Assembly (NCBI GenBank): GCA_958299035.1
Contig: CATQJL010000223.1
Span: 74,107,600 to 74,171,599, forward strand
DNA length: 64,000 nt
DNA from: Cylicocyclus nassatus
Taxonomy: Eukaryota > Nematoda > Chromadorea > Rhabditida > Strongylidae
Reading direction: 5' to 3'
The stretch's first letter is position 1. Every line of letters begins with the position of its first letter. Below are positions 12,301 to 23,966 of the stretch, piece by piece. The translations under genes and the position numbers were made by a program. The notes beneath the pieces are model-generated. The model worked only from the letters and a program-made list of their open reading frames with translations, did no database searches and was not told the origin of the DNA.

Positions 12301-13600
12301 TACAATCTTGTATTAGAAAATCGAGTGGACGTGGCGCTACGTTCCGCTCATGATTATGCTGGAGTTAACCTCAGCTTAGTGTCCGAGATTACATACCGCG
12401 CACGCCACTTCACGACTGTAACATAAACGACCAGTGGAAACGTCTTGATCAAACAGACGGTTGAGTAATGATTATTTACACCTGTTTATACTGTCACCTA
12501 ATGGGGCTCCAGACGGTCAAAAAACGAAGAAATTTCTAGGACATTGCAGTTTCAAGCAAATAGGTCTTGAGATACCACGCATACTGTGCAATGAATGGAT
12601 TACACCTGGTCTGTTTTGGCCCTCTAGTAATAACTGCGGCCCGATGCTTTGCCCTAGACATGGCCTTTACAATCTCAATGATTCAACTTTACAGATTCTT
12701 AATTCTCCACTGCCTCTGGCATGGTTGACCAGCGTCCGTTGATTATCATAAAATGGTTACGTGGGGCAAATGCCTATGCTCTGTAAATCATTCCGCTTAT
12801 CAGAGTGGAATCTAAGATGAACATGTTTGTGAACAAATTGAGGAGATAGCGTCATTTGCCGAAACGCACCCTATAAAAATCACTTCGATAAGCTTCAGAT
12901 AAAAAGAGGAAGGCTGGACAACAATTCAGAGCAATATTGCAATATTGAAAAAAGACACATGTTCTAAACTCTTATTAAAGGTTCCGGGACAAGGTTCGTA
13001 AACAAGATTATAAAAGGATTTGCATTCTACAGTCGCTGTTTGACATAACCATGTTTAGGCTAATTCAGAGCATGATAGCACGTGGAATATTAATAGAAAA
13101 AAAAACACGAATGATCAAGATGAAACTATTCCGTATGGTTTTCCAAAAACCATGATAGCACAAAAGATAAGATGAAACTATCAAGTGTGCTTTTGACAAC
13201 AACCTACCACGTTATTCAGAAGTCGGAAAAGCCATGGGCTGCCGCAGCGCGCGGATTGTAGGGTGCGGACTGTGTGGCTTCCTCGACCATCTAATTGACT
13301 GCAATCCTATCAAAAGATGACTAGAGGAAAGTAGAAGAGACTTTTTCAAATGGAACGGCATACGCTCTGTGCATGAGATCAGTATAACTTTTTATACCTC
13401 AAGCTTCTTTAACCTTCTACATCTCTCAGACGATATTCGAATCCTTGAAGCAAAAATATAGCAGTTTAAACTTTTAACAGAATGCGACAATATTGTTATC
13501 GGCAACAGTCATGCACTCAGGATAAATTATAAATAGCAACACCTATGCACTTGCGATAAAGTTACAAGTTGTACTAGTGCTTTGCAAGGCAAATTACATA
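9400..13600. other. No supported gene
   Basis: There are scattered short ORFs on both strands (for example 9626-9907, 10526-10834, 11324-11715 and 12461-12742). None has paired splice sites, a recognisable motif or a partner exon in phase. The DNA is AT-rich and apparently intergenic. Confidence 0.55.
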
Positions 13601-13675
13601 ATCAAGCAAACTGTAGTTAAACGGTCGTTTATCACAGTCAATAGAAGTTAGGAGGTAATAAATCAAAGAGGAAGT

Positions 13676-16352
13676 TTACAATAAAAACGGTATCAGAGCC
13701 TTACGTTCTTTGGGGTAGTCGGGAAATTTGTTAAGGTACCATCTGAAAGAATATCAGACAGTGAAAAAGACTGCAAATACCTCACCACTCAAAACTCACT
13801 GATGATGTTGGACAGCTCGAGGGCCAATGTTAGAAGCGGTAAAAATTGCAAAGGCAACAGCGGGAAGTGTTCTCGACGCAACTGCATAGCCTGTCCATTC
13901 GATAATTTCACCGAGATAATTTGCTCCAGAGACGTATTCGAACATGCCGCCTACAGTAAGCACAAAAATTGTAACATTATACCGTCCCAAGCTCCTCAAG
14001 CTCCTTCATGAACGACTATGGAGGTTTGAATTGGAAGTTAACGATGTTAGCTTCCTTACTACCTATACGCTATTTGATAGACGTTCGTTAGAAATGCTAA
14101 CGGCTTCAGATCACCCGTCTAGTTAGCGAAGAGGAAAAGCACTGGTTTCTTAGTAGGATAGCAAAAATATAGAAAAGTATGAATACCTCGAGGAATTCTG
14201 TAGCACGTCTCGCCTGGCTTTCTCAGATTGCGCAGTATATGATCCGACTGCATGTTTATGTACATACCAGCAGCAAACATAGCAATTCCTAAAATTAGGA
14301 AGCTCGCTATAACAAAACGGCTAGATGAAACATACCAACATAAGTTAGGGGATGGCCAAAGAAGCTTGTAGGGTGATAGTATTTGCCGAAGAAGCTACCC
14401 TGTAAGGAGAGATAATGATAGAGCTAAAATAGCTAGAGTTGCAGAGAAAAAAAAAATCATGAACGTCATGGAGGGTGACGTGGTACCGGGCTAAGGAGAA
14501 GAAATCAGATTACATTATCAGAATTACAAGCAGTTGGTATCGTTTCACATCAGTTGAACCGAAAATGAAAGTCGCGGCTTTGGCTAGAATTTCGTCTAAG
14601 GAGATTATTTTGCACGCTGATTACGAATATCACATTCAATTTGCGGTAGAGTTAAGGTAGGGGTTTCAAAACCACGGATTTGCCCCAAACTTCGTCTAAC
14701 GGGTATTTGGCGCGCCGAATATGAGAATCATGATAATTTCGTACGGTAGTGCAATTTTCTCGGGTCTACAGTAGATGGCTAAAAATCCCTGATTTGCTCC
14801 AAACTTTGCCTAGAGGATCCTAAGCACGCTGATTACGAATAGAACGATTACGAATACGCATGCTCTTTCTGCGTATTGGAACTCTTTCGCGGAATTACGA
14901 TAGTTAGGTGGCTAAAGTAATAGACTGCTCAAACTTTTGTGCAGATTTGTTATCTGACGTGCTGATCACGTATATCGCACTCGTCTTATACAAAAAAGCC
15001 TTTTCGTGGATTTTTGGGTCTAAATTTGGCTGCTCATCCTAACACTAACAATAAGGCATCGCGTAGCGAACGAACACGATATTTGCAGTCAGCATGCTTA
15101 AGAACTCCGTCAGGCAAAATTTTGAGCGAATTCGGAACTCCTAGTCACCTACAGTATGCCCACCGTAACCCGAAAAAATGGCGCCAAGAAAATGGTATTG
15201 ACGTACAGCTTGCCGAATAACCCCCTAGAGGAATTATGGGGTAATTCCGTGGTTTTGACCCCTACTATAATCCTACCGTAACTCCACCAGATGGCAGTAC
15301 CGTGGAAAATAGGTGTGATATCGTAATCAGCCAAGATAACCGCTCTAAACGAAATTTCAGCGAAGTCCCCGACTTTCATTTTTTTGGGCCAAATACTGTG
15401 GAATTGCGCCAAAGCGTCCATCTATCCACTATCTTATGACGAAAAAAGACATAAGCAGACTATTTCCGTTGTATAAGAAGACACAAAACTATCCTCAAAC
15501 AACTTACTTGCATATATCCGTTAACAGAACAGAATGCAGCAGCTGACAGGCATATATACCAAGGTGTGGCATTGGCTGAGTTCAAATGCAGTGGGTATAT
15601 AAATGTCCTATATGTAGAAAGCTGAACCCAATGAATTGGAAACATCGTAGACTAGCGAACCTGTTGAAGTAGTGAATGATAAACAATGCCAAAATGATAG
15701 CACCGGCAATGCTCTGACATTCACATGCGTAATAGGCAGGTATGGCGAAGGACGGGAATTCCTGCACAGCCCATGCTAAACGAGCAGGAATCACGAGCTA
15801 AAAATAGACAAACAAACTAACTAGAAAATTTTGCCACATGGGGTTAACATTTCAAATGTTCATTAGCAAGGGTACAGTCTGTGTCAACCATGTGCTTCCT
15901 TTCTCGTAGCAACTACGCATACGCAGCGCGTGAGCATCTCCAATCGATGCGCTCAAGCCGTGGCCTGTAAGCTGGTATCGAAAGGGAGCCATCGTTGACA
16001 CACTGACTGTATAAGAGTAAGTGGTTGTGAGATCACACAAGACGTTCATCGATCTTTTTTAGCACAGTCTCATGCGAAGGAATTACACTAAACCACTCTT
16101 TTTTGTATTTGACTTTCATAGTAAAATCTCGATTATTTTGTGAAAGAACTTATGAGGTACCAAATGCTTGTTCAAAATTTGAAAAACCATATTTCTGCAG
16201 ATTGTGAAGATGAAACTCACTGCTGATTTAGCTGCATACCTCCCATAAACGGCTCGCATTCCTAGCATCAATGCAACCATCGTCAGTACCCCGCCGAGGA
16301 TCATCATCCAAGACAACCATGATATGAATGAAGTTTCAGCGTCAGGCAACAT
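13676..16352 (-). CDS. srd5a: 3-oxo-5-alpha-steroid 4-dehydrogenase (steroid 5-alpha-reductase, SRD5A family)
   Basis: Seven exons join in phase: 16352-16221, 15797-15661, 15607-15508, 14399-14336, 14306-14187, 13950-13800 and 13742-13676, giving 256 aa (human SRD5A1 and SRD5A2 are 259 and 254). The family reduces the 4,5 double bond of 3-oxo-4-ene steroids with NADPH in the ER membrane. Family blocks seen in order: YGRYA (36-40), PARLAWAVQEFPSFA with the Q56-E57 pair, IIHYFNRTFIYP, NGYMQG (120-124), INMQSDHILRNLRKPGE, YRIPRGGMFEYVSGANYLGE, IEWTGYA, and a C-terminal DYPKERKALIPFLL. Hydrophobic spans fit a multi-pass membrane protein. The start ATG is one base after TTTTTTTCAG, an SL-type acceptor. 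Introns contain degenerate repeats. Oddity: the intron between 14336 and 14306 is only 29 nt. Orthology to SRD5A1 versus SRD5A2 is not resolved. The substrate in this animal is unknown. Confidence 0.95.
14400..15507. other. Large SRD5A intron with decayed repeats
   Basis: This 1108-nt intron holds several imperfect copies of a block with TTTGC(C/T)CCAAACTT and ACGAATA(T/C), in both orientations (about 14670-15420). No coding exon is needed here, because the flanking exons join in phase 0 at NGYMQ/GSFF. Confidence 0.6.
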
Positions 16353-16362
16353 TCTGAAAAAA
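16353..16362 (-). promoter_or_regulatory. Probable spliced-leader acceptor of the SRD5A gene
   Basis: TTTTTTTCAG, on the minus strand, ends one base before the ATG. The longer upstream ORF reading through it (to 16697) has no SRD5A similarity. The likely mRNA 5' end is therefore a trans-spliced leader. Confidence 0.6.
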
Positions 16363-17126
16363 AGTAAATGATACAAAGAACGTATGGATGCAGAAACTCG
16401 TGGGAAATTGCCACAATTTCCTTCATGAGCAGCTGCATAATAGAACAATTGATGATTCGATTGCTCGTAAATAATAATACAATTGAGTAGATTTGTCGGT
16501 GGATATAGTGCTTTTATGAGGAATTTGCGCTTGAACTTGTGATGCCGGCGACTTGCACGTGTAAAATGCAGGCATCGCAACGCTATTTTTAACGCGCAAA
16601 TTTCGCTGCAAAATCTAGGCACCGCAAGTCCAGTAATATTCGACGACAGATCTACTCGACCGTAGAGGACCACTTCGTCTTTTTCCCGACGGTCCACCGG
16701 CCGACAATTTCAGGTTTTTTACCTAAAAACATTGTTAACAACCGTAACATCGGAGAATGGGTAACAACGTAACAGCCACTAAGAACGACAAAGTATGGCC
16801 GAATCCTAGAGAGGCTTGCAATTGACATCCAGATAACGCACAATCAACAACTGATCAAAACACTAAAACGGGAAAGTGATAACAGTGGACACTACTGATA
16901 ATGAAAAGTCAATGAAGGTTTGCAAAAGACACCAAAAACATCGCTGCAAAGCCTTAACTTGGAAGGCATTGGCTCACTACATGCAAGCTTACCGTCCAAT
17001 CCCCTAGGTGCTGTAAACGCTCTCTTGTTTGGCAGTAAAGGCATAGAAGTGTAGTAGGTTTTACTTGAGCCACCGACTGTATCCAGGGTAAAGCGGGGGG
17101 TGCGGCATGCGACCGTCGGATAAGAC

Positions 17127-17207
17127 CCCCCCCCCTCCTGGGCCGGGCCCCGGCAAGACCCCCCCCATTCCCTATCCTCCCCCCCCCCCCTCCCCCTTCC
17201 CCCCAGA
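17127..17207. repeat. Poly-C tracts
   Basis: Several runs of 7-12 C separated by GGCCGGGCCCCGGC-like sequence. Similar tracts occur at 18327-18342, 18371-18382 (G) and 18844-18853. Confidence 0.8.
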
Positions 17208-17226
17208 GTCCCAACTTTGAGAGCTC

Positions 17227-17945
17227 TTGGGGCCGCATGCACTAACCTCCCCGCTGGGGAGGGGATCGCAGCTTAAAAGAAAGCTTTATATTTCAAAACT
17301 CCAGATACCTGGATTTCACATTGTGTACCTATCCGTTATTCCTACTACCCTTCACTATGTACATGTTGAAGAGGAGCGAGAAGCTGTACGAACCGCATTT
17401 TCCAGCTTTTGTATGATCCCTATGATCCCCCGGCGCTTTTCTTTAAAGTCATTTTTCTTTCTCCGAAGTTAACGAAAACCTTCCAAGGTTGTACTGAACA
17501 TCTAACACAACAGTGCTAAGCATGTTGCTGATGAGAACAAATGAGTTTTTGAAAAGTCGAATTTTTCGGTAAACCTCAAATTTCGACCTGTGGATCATCG
17601 AAAATTTCATGACTTCAAAACATCATTTGTTCTTATTACCAAAATGCTTAGCACTGTCGGGTTAGATAATCTGCACAACTTTGGAGGTTATTCGTTAACT
17701 TCGAAGAAAGAAAAATGACTTCAAAGAAAAGCGCCGGGGATCATCAGGGATCAATACAAAAGCTGGAAAATGCGGTTCGTACAGCTTCTCGCTCTTCTTC
17801 AACATGTTCATAGTGAAGGGTAGTAGGAATACTTACGGATAGGTACACAACGTGAAATCCAGGTATCTGGAGTTTCGAAATATAAAGCTTTCTTTTAAAC
17901 TGCGATCCCCTCCCCGCGGGGATGTTAGTGCATGCGGCCCTTGAA
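17227..17945. mobile_element. Fold-back element with ~250-bp inverted arms
   Basis: GGGGCCGCATGCACTAACC at 17229 is mirrored by GTTAGTGCATGCGGCCC at about 17924-17940, and the two arms match through the CCAGATACCTGGA segment and beyond. No transposase is present. It is flanked by C-rich low-complexity DNA (17127-17207). Confidence 0.75.
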
Positions 17946-18839
17946 CAGAGTTGAGCAAGAGGTCAGGCACAAGTCGTACGGAGACGACCTCCCCCCGCCC
18001 CGGAAAGCCCCCAAACGACCCCCTCTCAAGCCTGTCCATCTCCGGAACCTCAGAGTATGATATTCTGCAAAAGACGAGCCCATCCTGCCAAGTTTCTGAA
18101 TTTTAAGAGGCTGTGGATCAATTTTCTGTGATCGCACTTACAAGTACACGCAATTTGACGGCGGATTTAGATGTGAATGGCCTTATTCTACGAGCCAGGA
18201 TTTCCCCAGGGGTGGAGTGTTTTGCCCCAAATTTTCACTGCGGCAAGAAGAGGCTATGAGCTGTTTACTCATACCAGAAATGGACTGATTTCTGAATTTT
18301 GAAGGCAAGTTAATGGCCTGCGGCACCCCCCCCCCCCCCTCAAAGCCTGCGGCAGCCGCAGGTTTTTTAGGGGGGGGGGGGGTGCCGCAGGCCATTAACT
18401 ACATCAAAAGAACATTTTTAGCGGACAATATTTATATGAATCGATAGCCTAAACCTCATAAATTCCATAGGGATGTTTTGAGCTTGATTCGTCTTCTTAG
18501 CTCTGAGTAATATTTGATGAAAGTATAGCGATCAAAAGCGAAAAATGGGAAAAACGAATTTTGGTCGACTTCTAATTCCACAGTTCGGAGGTCTTCTGAA
18601 GCGGGATTCCTGAGGTGGACAAAGAAGGAGTAGTGCTTTGTTTTGAGTGCAGAAACGGATAGCTAATTCAACTTTTCTGAAACAAAGTTAAGCATGCTGG
18701 AATTTGACCACTTCACTTAGGTAGTCTAGTATCTTGAATCTTCGGAATTCGCTCACACTTTGCCTACAGGGGTTAATTGACATGCTAATTATGGATATGA
18801 TACGAATATCATGTAAACGCTATTATCGGATTACCCTAC

Positions 18840-19050
18840 TACGACCCCCCCCCTTTTGACTCCTCAATACGACCCCCGGTGCGGCGTGCCGCACCCCCCG
18901 CTTTACGCTAACTGTATCACTAGGAATGGTGTAGAAGAAATGCTCGCTAACGAGGTGCGGAACCCAAGCGAGGCGGTCGCGGGGCCCGAGCCGCACGACC
19001 GCCTCGCTTGGGTTCTGCATCCCTTTCGCCATTTTTTCTGGTCACTATTC
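18840..19050. repeat. GC-rich inverted repeat
   Basis: Two inverted blocks (AACCCAAGCGAGGCGGTCG and CGACCGCCTCGCTTGGGTT, around 18960-19015) and a TGCGGCGTGCCGCA palindrome at 18880. It overlaps ORFs on both strands that I regard as by-products of the palindrome. Confidence 0.55.
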
Positions 19051-19438
19051 CATCATGATCGTAGTAAAGGCCGGGCTTCAAATCGCTAATCAAAGGCGCT
19101 GTCCACCCAGATTGTCGACTTCCATGTTTTTGTCGTTCCGGGGCCTTCTCATGTCCTTACCGTATATGAAGTCGAAAACCCCGACAGTCCCCGTCCCGGA
19201 GAACCTGCCCCGCGGGTTCTTCGGAAAGGCTATTGAATGGGCTAGCATGGATGGGAGGGTTCCACACCGACTGGAGCGTGGTCGGACCACCGGGACGTAT
19301 TTCAGTCTTGTCCGAAGCGTTCTTCTCGCTTCAGAATGCACCTTTTTCGATCGGACTTGAATAAGCGGTTATCAGGAGCTGTGCTCTTGCACTGCGTCAA
19401 AGTCGCACCACCGTCAATTCGCGTGGACGGCGCCTTCA

Positions 19439-20288
19439 AAGGCAGTGTCTCACCAAAACTGAGGTTGCTCGGCTTCCACATATTCTACTAAAGGGCCCTC
19501 CAAATAGGCCAATTCAACGGGTATAATTTCGATTTGTTCCCTCTACGCTGCGAAAAATGCGCTCAAAGTGGCTCGCAGGGAGCGATTTGGTCTGCACAGG
19601 CAACTTTTCCGAACCCTTCTCAGACGTATTTCAACACGTCCTTCCGCTCAGCGCCTATCTTCTCGTTTGCTATCGTCTGTTCCCCAAAGTATAGCGAGCG
19701 GAGCTTTTCCGACGTTCGCCAACGTATCCGCGTGGCACTCAGACAAATCACCGGCACTTCCGCAGGACAAGCCAAATTTGCAGAAGTTCCGCAGTGTTTC
19801 ACTATTGCAAAAATGAAAACGTGGCAAATCGGAAATCCGCGGGATTTTCGTGCCAAACTGGTTGAAAACCGAAGCTTCCGCAGAACCTTCTTCAAAATCC
19901 TGCTGAAATTCCGAAAAATGCCAGAGGTTCCGCAGCAGTTTGGCCTGCCATAACTTCCGCAGGACTTTCAATGTGTTGTCTCGTGATGTTGCCTCGCCAA
20001 CAGCTAGAGTACATTCCCAGAGAGTACAAAAACTAATGCCTTAAAATAGAGGTTTAATAAGTTTTAATGTCTGTAGGGCCACGCTCGCCATACGCATGGG
20101 AATCGCCTCCATCACTGTGGCGGAGATGAGGATGAGAAGGAGGCACAACTCGTCCATGTTGCTTCCACGAGGCCTTCAGAGAGTGGTAGATATTATGTGA
20201 TATTGAACCTCAGCAGGGTTCGACAAAGTCCGAAAGGCTTGTAAAATGCAAAAACCCGGCAACTAAACTTTGGTGAGACACTGCCTGT
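19439..20288. mobile_element. Fold-back element, AAAGGCAGTGTC family, copy 1
   Basis: The left end AAAGGCAGTGTCTCACCAAA is matched by TTTGGTGAGACACTGCCT at the right. The interior repeats a TTCCGCAG motif many times (19760-19965). ORFs inside are mirror-related. Other family members are at 51838-52293, 55290-55640 and 58419-58872, and a half-copy is near 38155. Confidence 0.65.
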
Positions 20289-20294
20289 AACGCG

Positions 20295-20570
20295 GAAATT
20301 GATTGAGCAAGTTCGGGAGAGAGGTGCAAAGTCCAAACGAGTCGACGGATGAATCTTTTTGTATTTTCTCGATTTTCACCGCTTTTTTTTTGAAAATGGA
20401 CTCCAAACGGATGAAGCGTAGTCGAGATGAGGTAAAACATAGGTTTTATACAATCGCACCAATGAAGCAGGATCGTTGCTGTGCACATTTCTCAAAATTG
20501 AACAACGGTGCCAATGATTTACTGACGACTGAATCATGATGGCTGGTAAACTCAAGTGAATTATTGAACA
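20295..20570 (-). pseudogene. LINE reverse-transcriptase C-terminal fragment
   Basis: On the minus strand the frame reads DPASLVRLYKTYVLPHLDYA then SSVWSPFSKK, and after a frameshift near 20385 continues ENTKRFIRRL. The LYK-x-YV-x-PHL-(D/E)YAS-x-VW-x-P block is characteristic of the thumb end of non-LTR (jockey/CR1-type) reverse transcriptases, and an (F/Y)-T/I-RR-L block normally follows. Only this fragment is present. It is cut by the fold-back element on one side and Helitron B4 on the other, so it is a dead relic. Confidence 0.7.
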
Positions 20571-20691
20571 CCAGTGCGTCACCTCTGCTTCGCAGAGGCT
20601 CGCACTGGCTGTACTATCTACATACCAACCTCGTAGTCGCAAAATGATCGCTTTACTTACCCCGCGATGCCGATCATCTATATATATATAT

Positions 20692-21115
20692 CAGTGCCGT
20701 ACCGAGGGGGGGAGGGCGGGGGGGGGGGGCGCGCCCCCCCCCCCCGGAGAACGGGTCGCGAAATTTTTGAGGGGGGGGGGCGCGCCCCCCCCCCGAGAAC
20801 GGGTCGCGAAATTTTTGAAAGTTACTTACATGAGTTGTAAATATGTGCAAGTGACTTGTTTAATTTTGTAAACCATTAAAATAATTTTTAAAAATTTTTA
20901 AAAATTCAAATTAGCCTTATAAAAAATTTTTTTTCGGGACGTGGCTGACGCCACGCCCCCTTTTTCCAGATTTTAGAGGTTGGGGGCCCGCAGAAATTTT
21001 AAGAAGCCCCCTAAAAAATTTTCGGAGTGCGTGGCTAACGCCACGCACCATCATTTGAAAAAAAATTTTGCCGCGCCCCCCCCCCCCCCGAGCCAAAATT
21101 CTGGGTACGCCACTG
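20692..21115. mobile_element. CAGTGGCGTACC-family element with poly-C/G tracts
   Basis: Ends CAGTGCCGTACC and GGTACGCCACTG are inverted. The interior has long G and C runs, CGAGAACGGGTCGCGAAATT, an A/T-rich block of AAAATTTTTAAAAATTC, and GCCACGC motifs. Related pieces are at 50820-50925, 54931-54965 and 55793-55930, and a copy entering the right window edge lies at 63823-64000. Confidence 0.7.
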
Positions 21116-21122
21116 ATATATA

Positions 21123-21801
21123 CAGGGTGTCCCAAAAAAATGTATCGAACGTTTGATCGTTAATATCTCTCTTCCCAGGAAGTCTTTTTTCTTGCTTCAG
21201 GTACCAATCTGTAGAGCTGGCTTCAACTTAGATTTGCATTATGGAACGAATCACTCATCTCTCTTCTTTACTGTAGGATCACGGCAGAAACTTCAAAGAG
21301 GGTTTTAAGCAATGAAAGCCCATATTTTGCCTCGGAAAGGAAACAAAACAGCCTCAAAACTTTTACCTAGGCTAATTTGAGTTGCTGATTATAACTGTGA
21401 AGTTCCCAACTTATTATGATGTTTAATTGAAGAGTTATGCCGGGTAAGAGGTAGCGGCCATTTTTTCAATGTTCCTAAAAAGTGCAATTACACCGTTTAG
21501 AAGGCTTCGTAATCTTGCGATTAGTTGAGTATTAAACTCAGCGTCCATAAAAACCCTATTACACAAGTTTTCACATTTTTTTGAAAAACTTTGAAACGGC
21601 AGCTTTTTCCACATTGACACAATATGTTTCATGTTTCTACCGTAATCCTACAGTAATGAAGAGAGATGAGTGATTCATTCTATGATGCAAATCTGAGTTG
21701 AAGTCAGCTCTACAAAACGATACTAGAAGCAAGGCAAAAGACTTCTTGGGAAGAGAGATATTAACGATCAAACGTTCGATACATTTTTTTGGGACACCCT
21801 G
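21123..21801. mobile_element. Tc1/mariner-type MITE, copy 1
   Basis: The termini CAGGGTGTCCCAAAAAAATG and reverse complement are flanked by TA on both sides. Arms of about 200 bp are inverted (both contain the TCTCTTCATTACTGTAGGAT block). The 679-bp element has no transposase. ORFs starting MGHPVYI-like on each strand are products of the inverted ends. Confidence 0.9.
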
Positions 21802-21809
21802 TATATATA

Positions 21810-22554
21810 CAGGGTGTCCCAAAAAAATGTATCGAATTTTTGATCGTTAATATCTCTCTTCTAAAGAAGTCTTTTCCCTTGCTTCAGGTACCAACCTGTA
21901 GAGCTGGCTTCAACTTAGATTTGTATTGTAGAACGAATCACTCATCTCTCTTCATTACTGTAGGATTACGGTAGAAACTTCAAAAAGGGTTTTAAGCAGT
22001 GAAAGGCCACATCTTGCCTCAGAAAAGAAACAAAACAGCCTGAAAACTTTTACACTAGGCTAATTAGAGTTGCTGATTATGACTGTAAAGTTGCCAACTT
22101 GTTATGATGCTTCATTGAAGAGTTATGCCAGGTAAGAGGTAGCGGCCACTTTTTCAATGTTTTTAAAAAGTGCGATTAAACCATTTAGAAAGCTTCGTAA
22201 TCTTGTGAATAGTTGAGTATTGAACTCAGCGTCTATAAAAACCCTATTACACAAGTTTTTACAATTTTTTGAAAAATTTTGAAACGGCAGCTTTTTCCAC
22301 ATTGACACCATATGTTTCAAGTTTCTACCGTAATCCTACAGTAATGAAGAGAGATGGGTGATTCGTTTTATAATGCAAATCTAAGTTGAAGCCAGCTCTA
22401 CAAAACGGTACCTGAAGCAAGACAAAAGATAAAAATAAAGGATCTACCAATCCCGGTGTACAGCTAAACAAGCCACAACAAGCAAGACAAAAGACTTCTT
22501 GGGAAGAGAGATATTAACGATCAAACGTTCGATACATTTTTTTGGGACACCCTG
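21810..22554. mobile_element. Tc1/mariner-type MITE, copy 2, with a small internal insertion
   Basis: Same family and orientation-symmetric arms as the previous copy, separated from it by only TATATATA. Relative to copy 1 it carries about 65 extra bases near 22430-22490, flanked by a direct repeat of GCAAGACAAAAG. Confidence 0.9.
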
Positions 22555-22560
22555 TATATA

Positions 22561-23273
22561 TCATAACTTATAATAACGGGCTAAGGGTTGTTTACGTTTG
22601 TCTGTGTGTGTGTGTGTGTGTGAATCTCTGTCTGTCACGAAATTCGTAGAGCGTGTTCCAGCCAACGTCCTGAGCCCAAATTTTGCACAGCGCACGCTAC
22701 CAGCATGAAACCTCACTATACAAAAGCATGAGCGGATCCGTTGAGTGGATCCATTGAAAATTGCGCGTCAAACGGATCCACTTGGCCTCTGGCCAGCAAA
22801 TTTGGGTCCGTAGTACTACTTTTTGCAGAGTTAAGGATTTATTTGACAAGCTAATGTGCAAGCCATGGACGTTAGCCTAAAAAAGTAATGAAAAGTCTAC
22901 TACTTTACAAAAACAGCGCCAAAAAGCATTCACTGTGTAAACGGTCAAATTTTCAAGATTTTACCTGATTATTTGAGAAGAATTTTGCACAGAGGTGTAG
23001 CCCACTAAGTCTATTGTCCTTACGGCGACTACCAAGCCATAAAAATTCCAAAAGCCCATTCGAATTTGCATCTGTTCTTCTGGGAAAGATTTTATCCACG
23101 CGAAAATACCGATCTCACATGGAAGACCTCTACGAATGAGTAGTTGTTTACAAATTATTCGTGATAGCCTACATAGCGCGGTGAGTTTCAATGTCATTAT
23201 TATGCGGGAATGAGTAAGGCATACAGAGCATAGGGCCAGTGCGAGCCTCTGCGAAGCAGAGGTGACGCACTGG
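22561..23273 (+). mobile_element. Helitron family B, copy B1
   Basis: It begins TCATAACTTATAATAACGGG after A22560 and ends in the hairpin CCAGTGCGAG...GACGCACTGG, followed by T23274. The 713-bp element contains a TGTG/TCTG tract, a GTAGAGCGTGTTCCAGCC block and an A/T-rich interior. It is non-autonomous and inserted in the TA tract between two MITEs. Confidence 0.88.
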
Positions 23274-23285
23274 TATATATATATA

Positions 23286-23966
23286 CAGGGTGTCCCAAAA
23301 AAATGTTAACATTGTTTGATCGTTAATAACTTCCTTGCTTTCAAGTCTTTCGCCGTGCTTCAGGTACCATTTTGTAGGGCGAGGATAAACTTAGATTTAC
23401 AGTATCGAGCGAATCATTTAACTCTCCTCGTTACTGTAGAATTACGGTAGGAAATTTGAAAAGGATTTTAAGCCATTAAAGCCCATTTTCTGCTTTGGAA
23501 CAGAGCCAAACAAGCCAAAATCTCTTGTACTATGGTAATGAAAGCCGCTGATTTCGGATATGAGACTTTCGTTTCGTTATGATGCTTTTTTTTCGAAGTT
23601 ATCCTAGGTAAAGTGTAATAACTGACTTCCCAGCATGTGTCAAAAATGTGATTACACCGTCAAAAAAGCTGAAAACAGTTGCAAAAAAGTTGTGTAGTAA
23701 AATCAGCATGCGCGAAAACCCTAGTACACGATTTTTCAGATCTTTTGAAAAAAATTTTGTCAGAGGGCATATTTCATGACGGTTTCACATGCTGGAATTT
23801 CCTACCGTAATTCTACAGTAACGAAGAGCGTTAGATGATCCGCTCGATGCTGTAAATCTAAGTTTATCCTCGCTCTACAGAATGGTACCTAAACCTCGGC
23901 GAAAGACTTGAAAGCAAGGGAGTTATTAACGATCAAACAGTGTTAACATTTTTTTGGGACACCCTG
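23286..23966. mobile_element. Tc1/mariner-type MITE, copy 3 (diverged subfamily)
   Basis: CAGGGTGTCCC ends in TA context as in copies 1 and 2, but the next bases are AAAAAAATGTTAACATTGTT and the inner arms differ. It is closer to the copy at 47986-48664, which shares the block GAGGATAAACTTAGATTTAC. Confidence 0.88.

Noticed and set aside
12461..12742. 93-codon plus-strand ORF
   Set aside because: Composition is passable, but no start context, splice partner or motif was found.
16116..16697. 193-codon minus ORF as a single protein
   Set aside because: Only 16352-16221 matches SRD5A. The upstream part is 5' flank read through an SL-type acceptor and the downstream part is intron.
19534..19971. 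139- and 107-codon ORFs on opposite strands
   Set aside because: Both lie in a fold-back element with TTCCGCAG repeats. The frames are by-products of the inverted structure.
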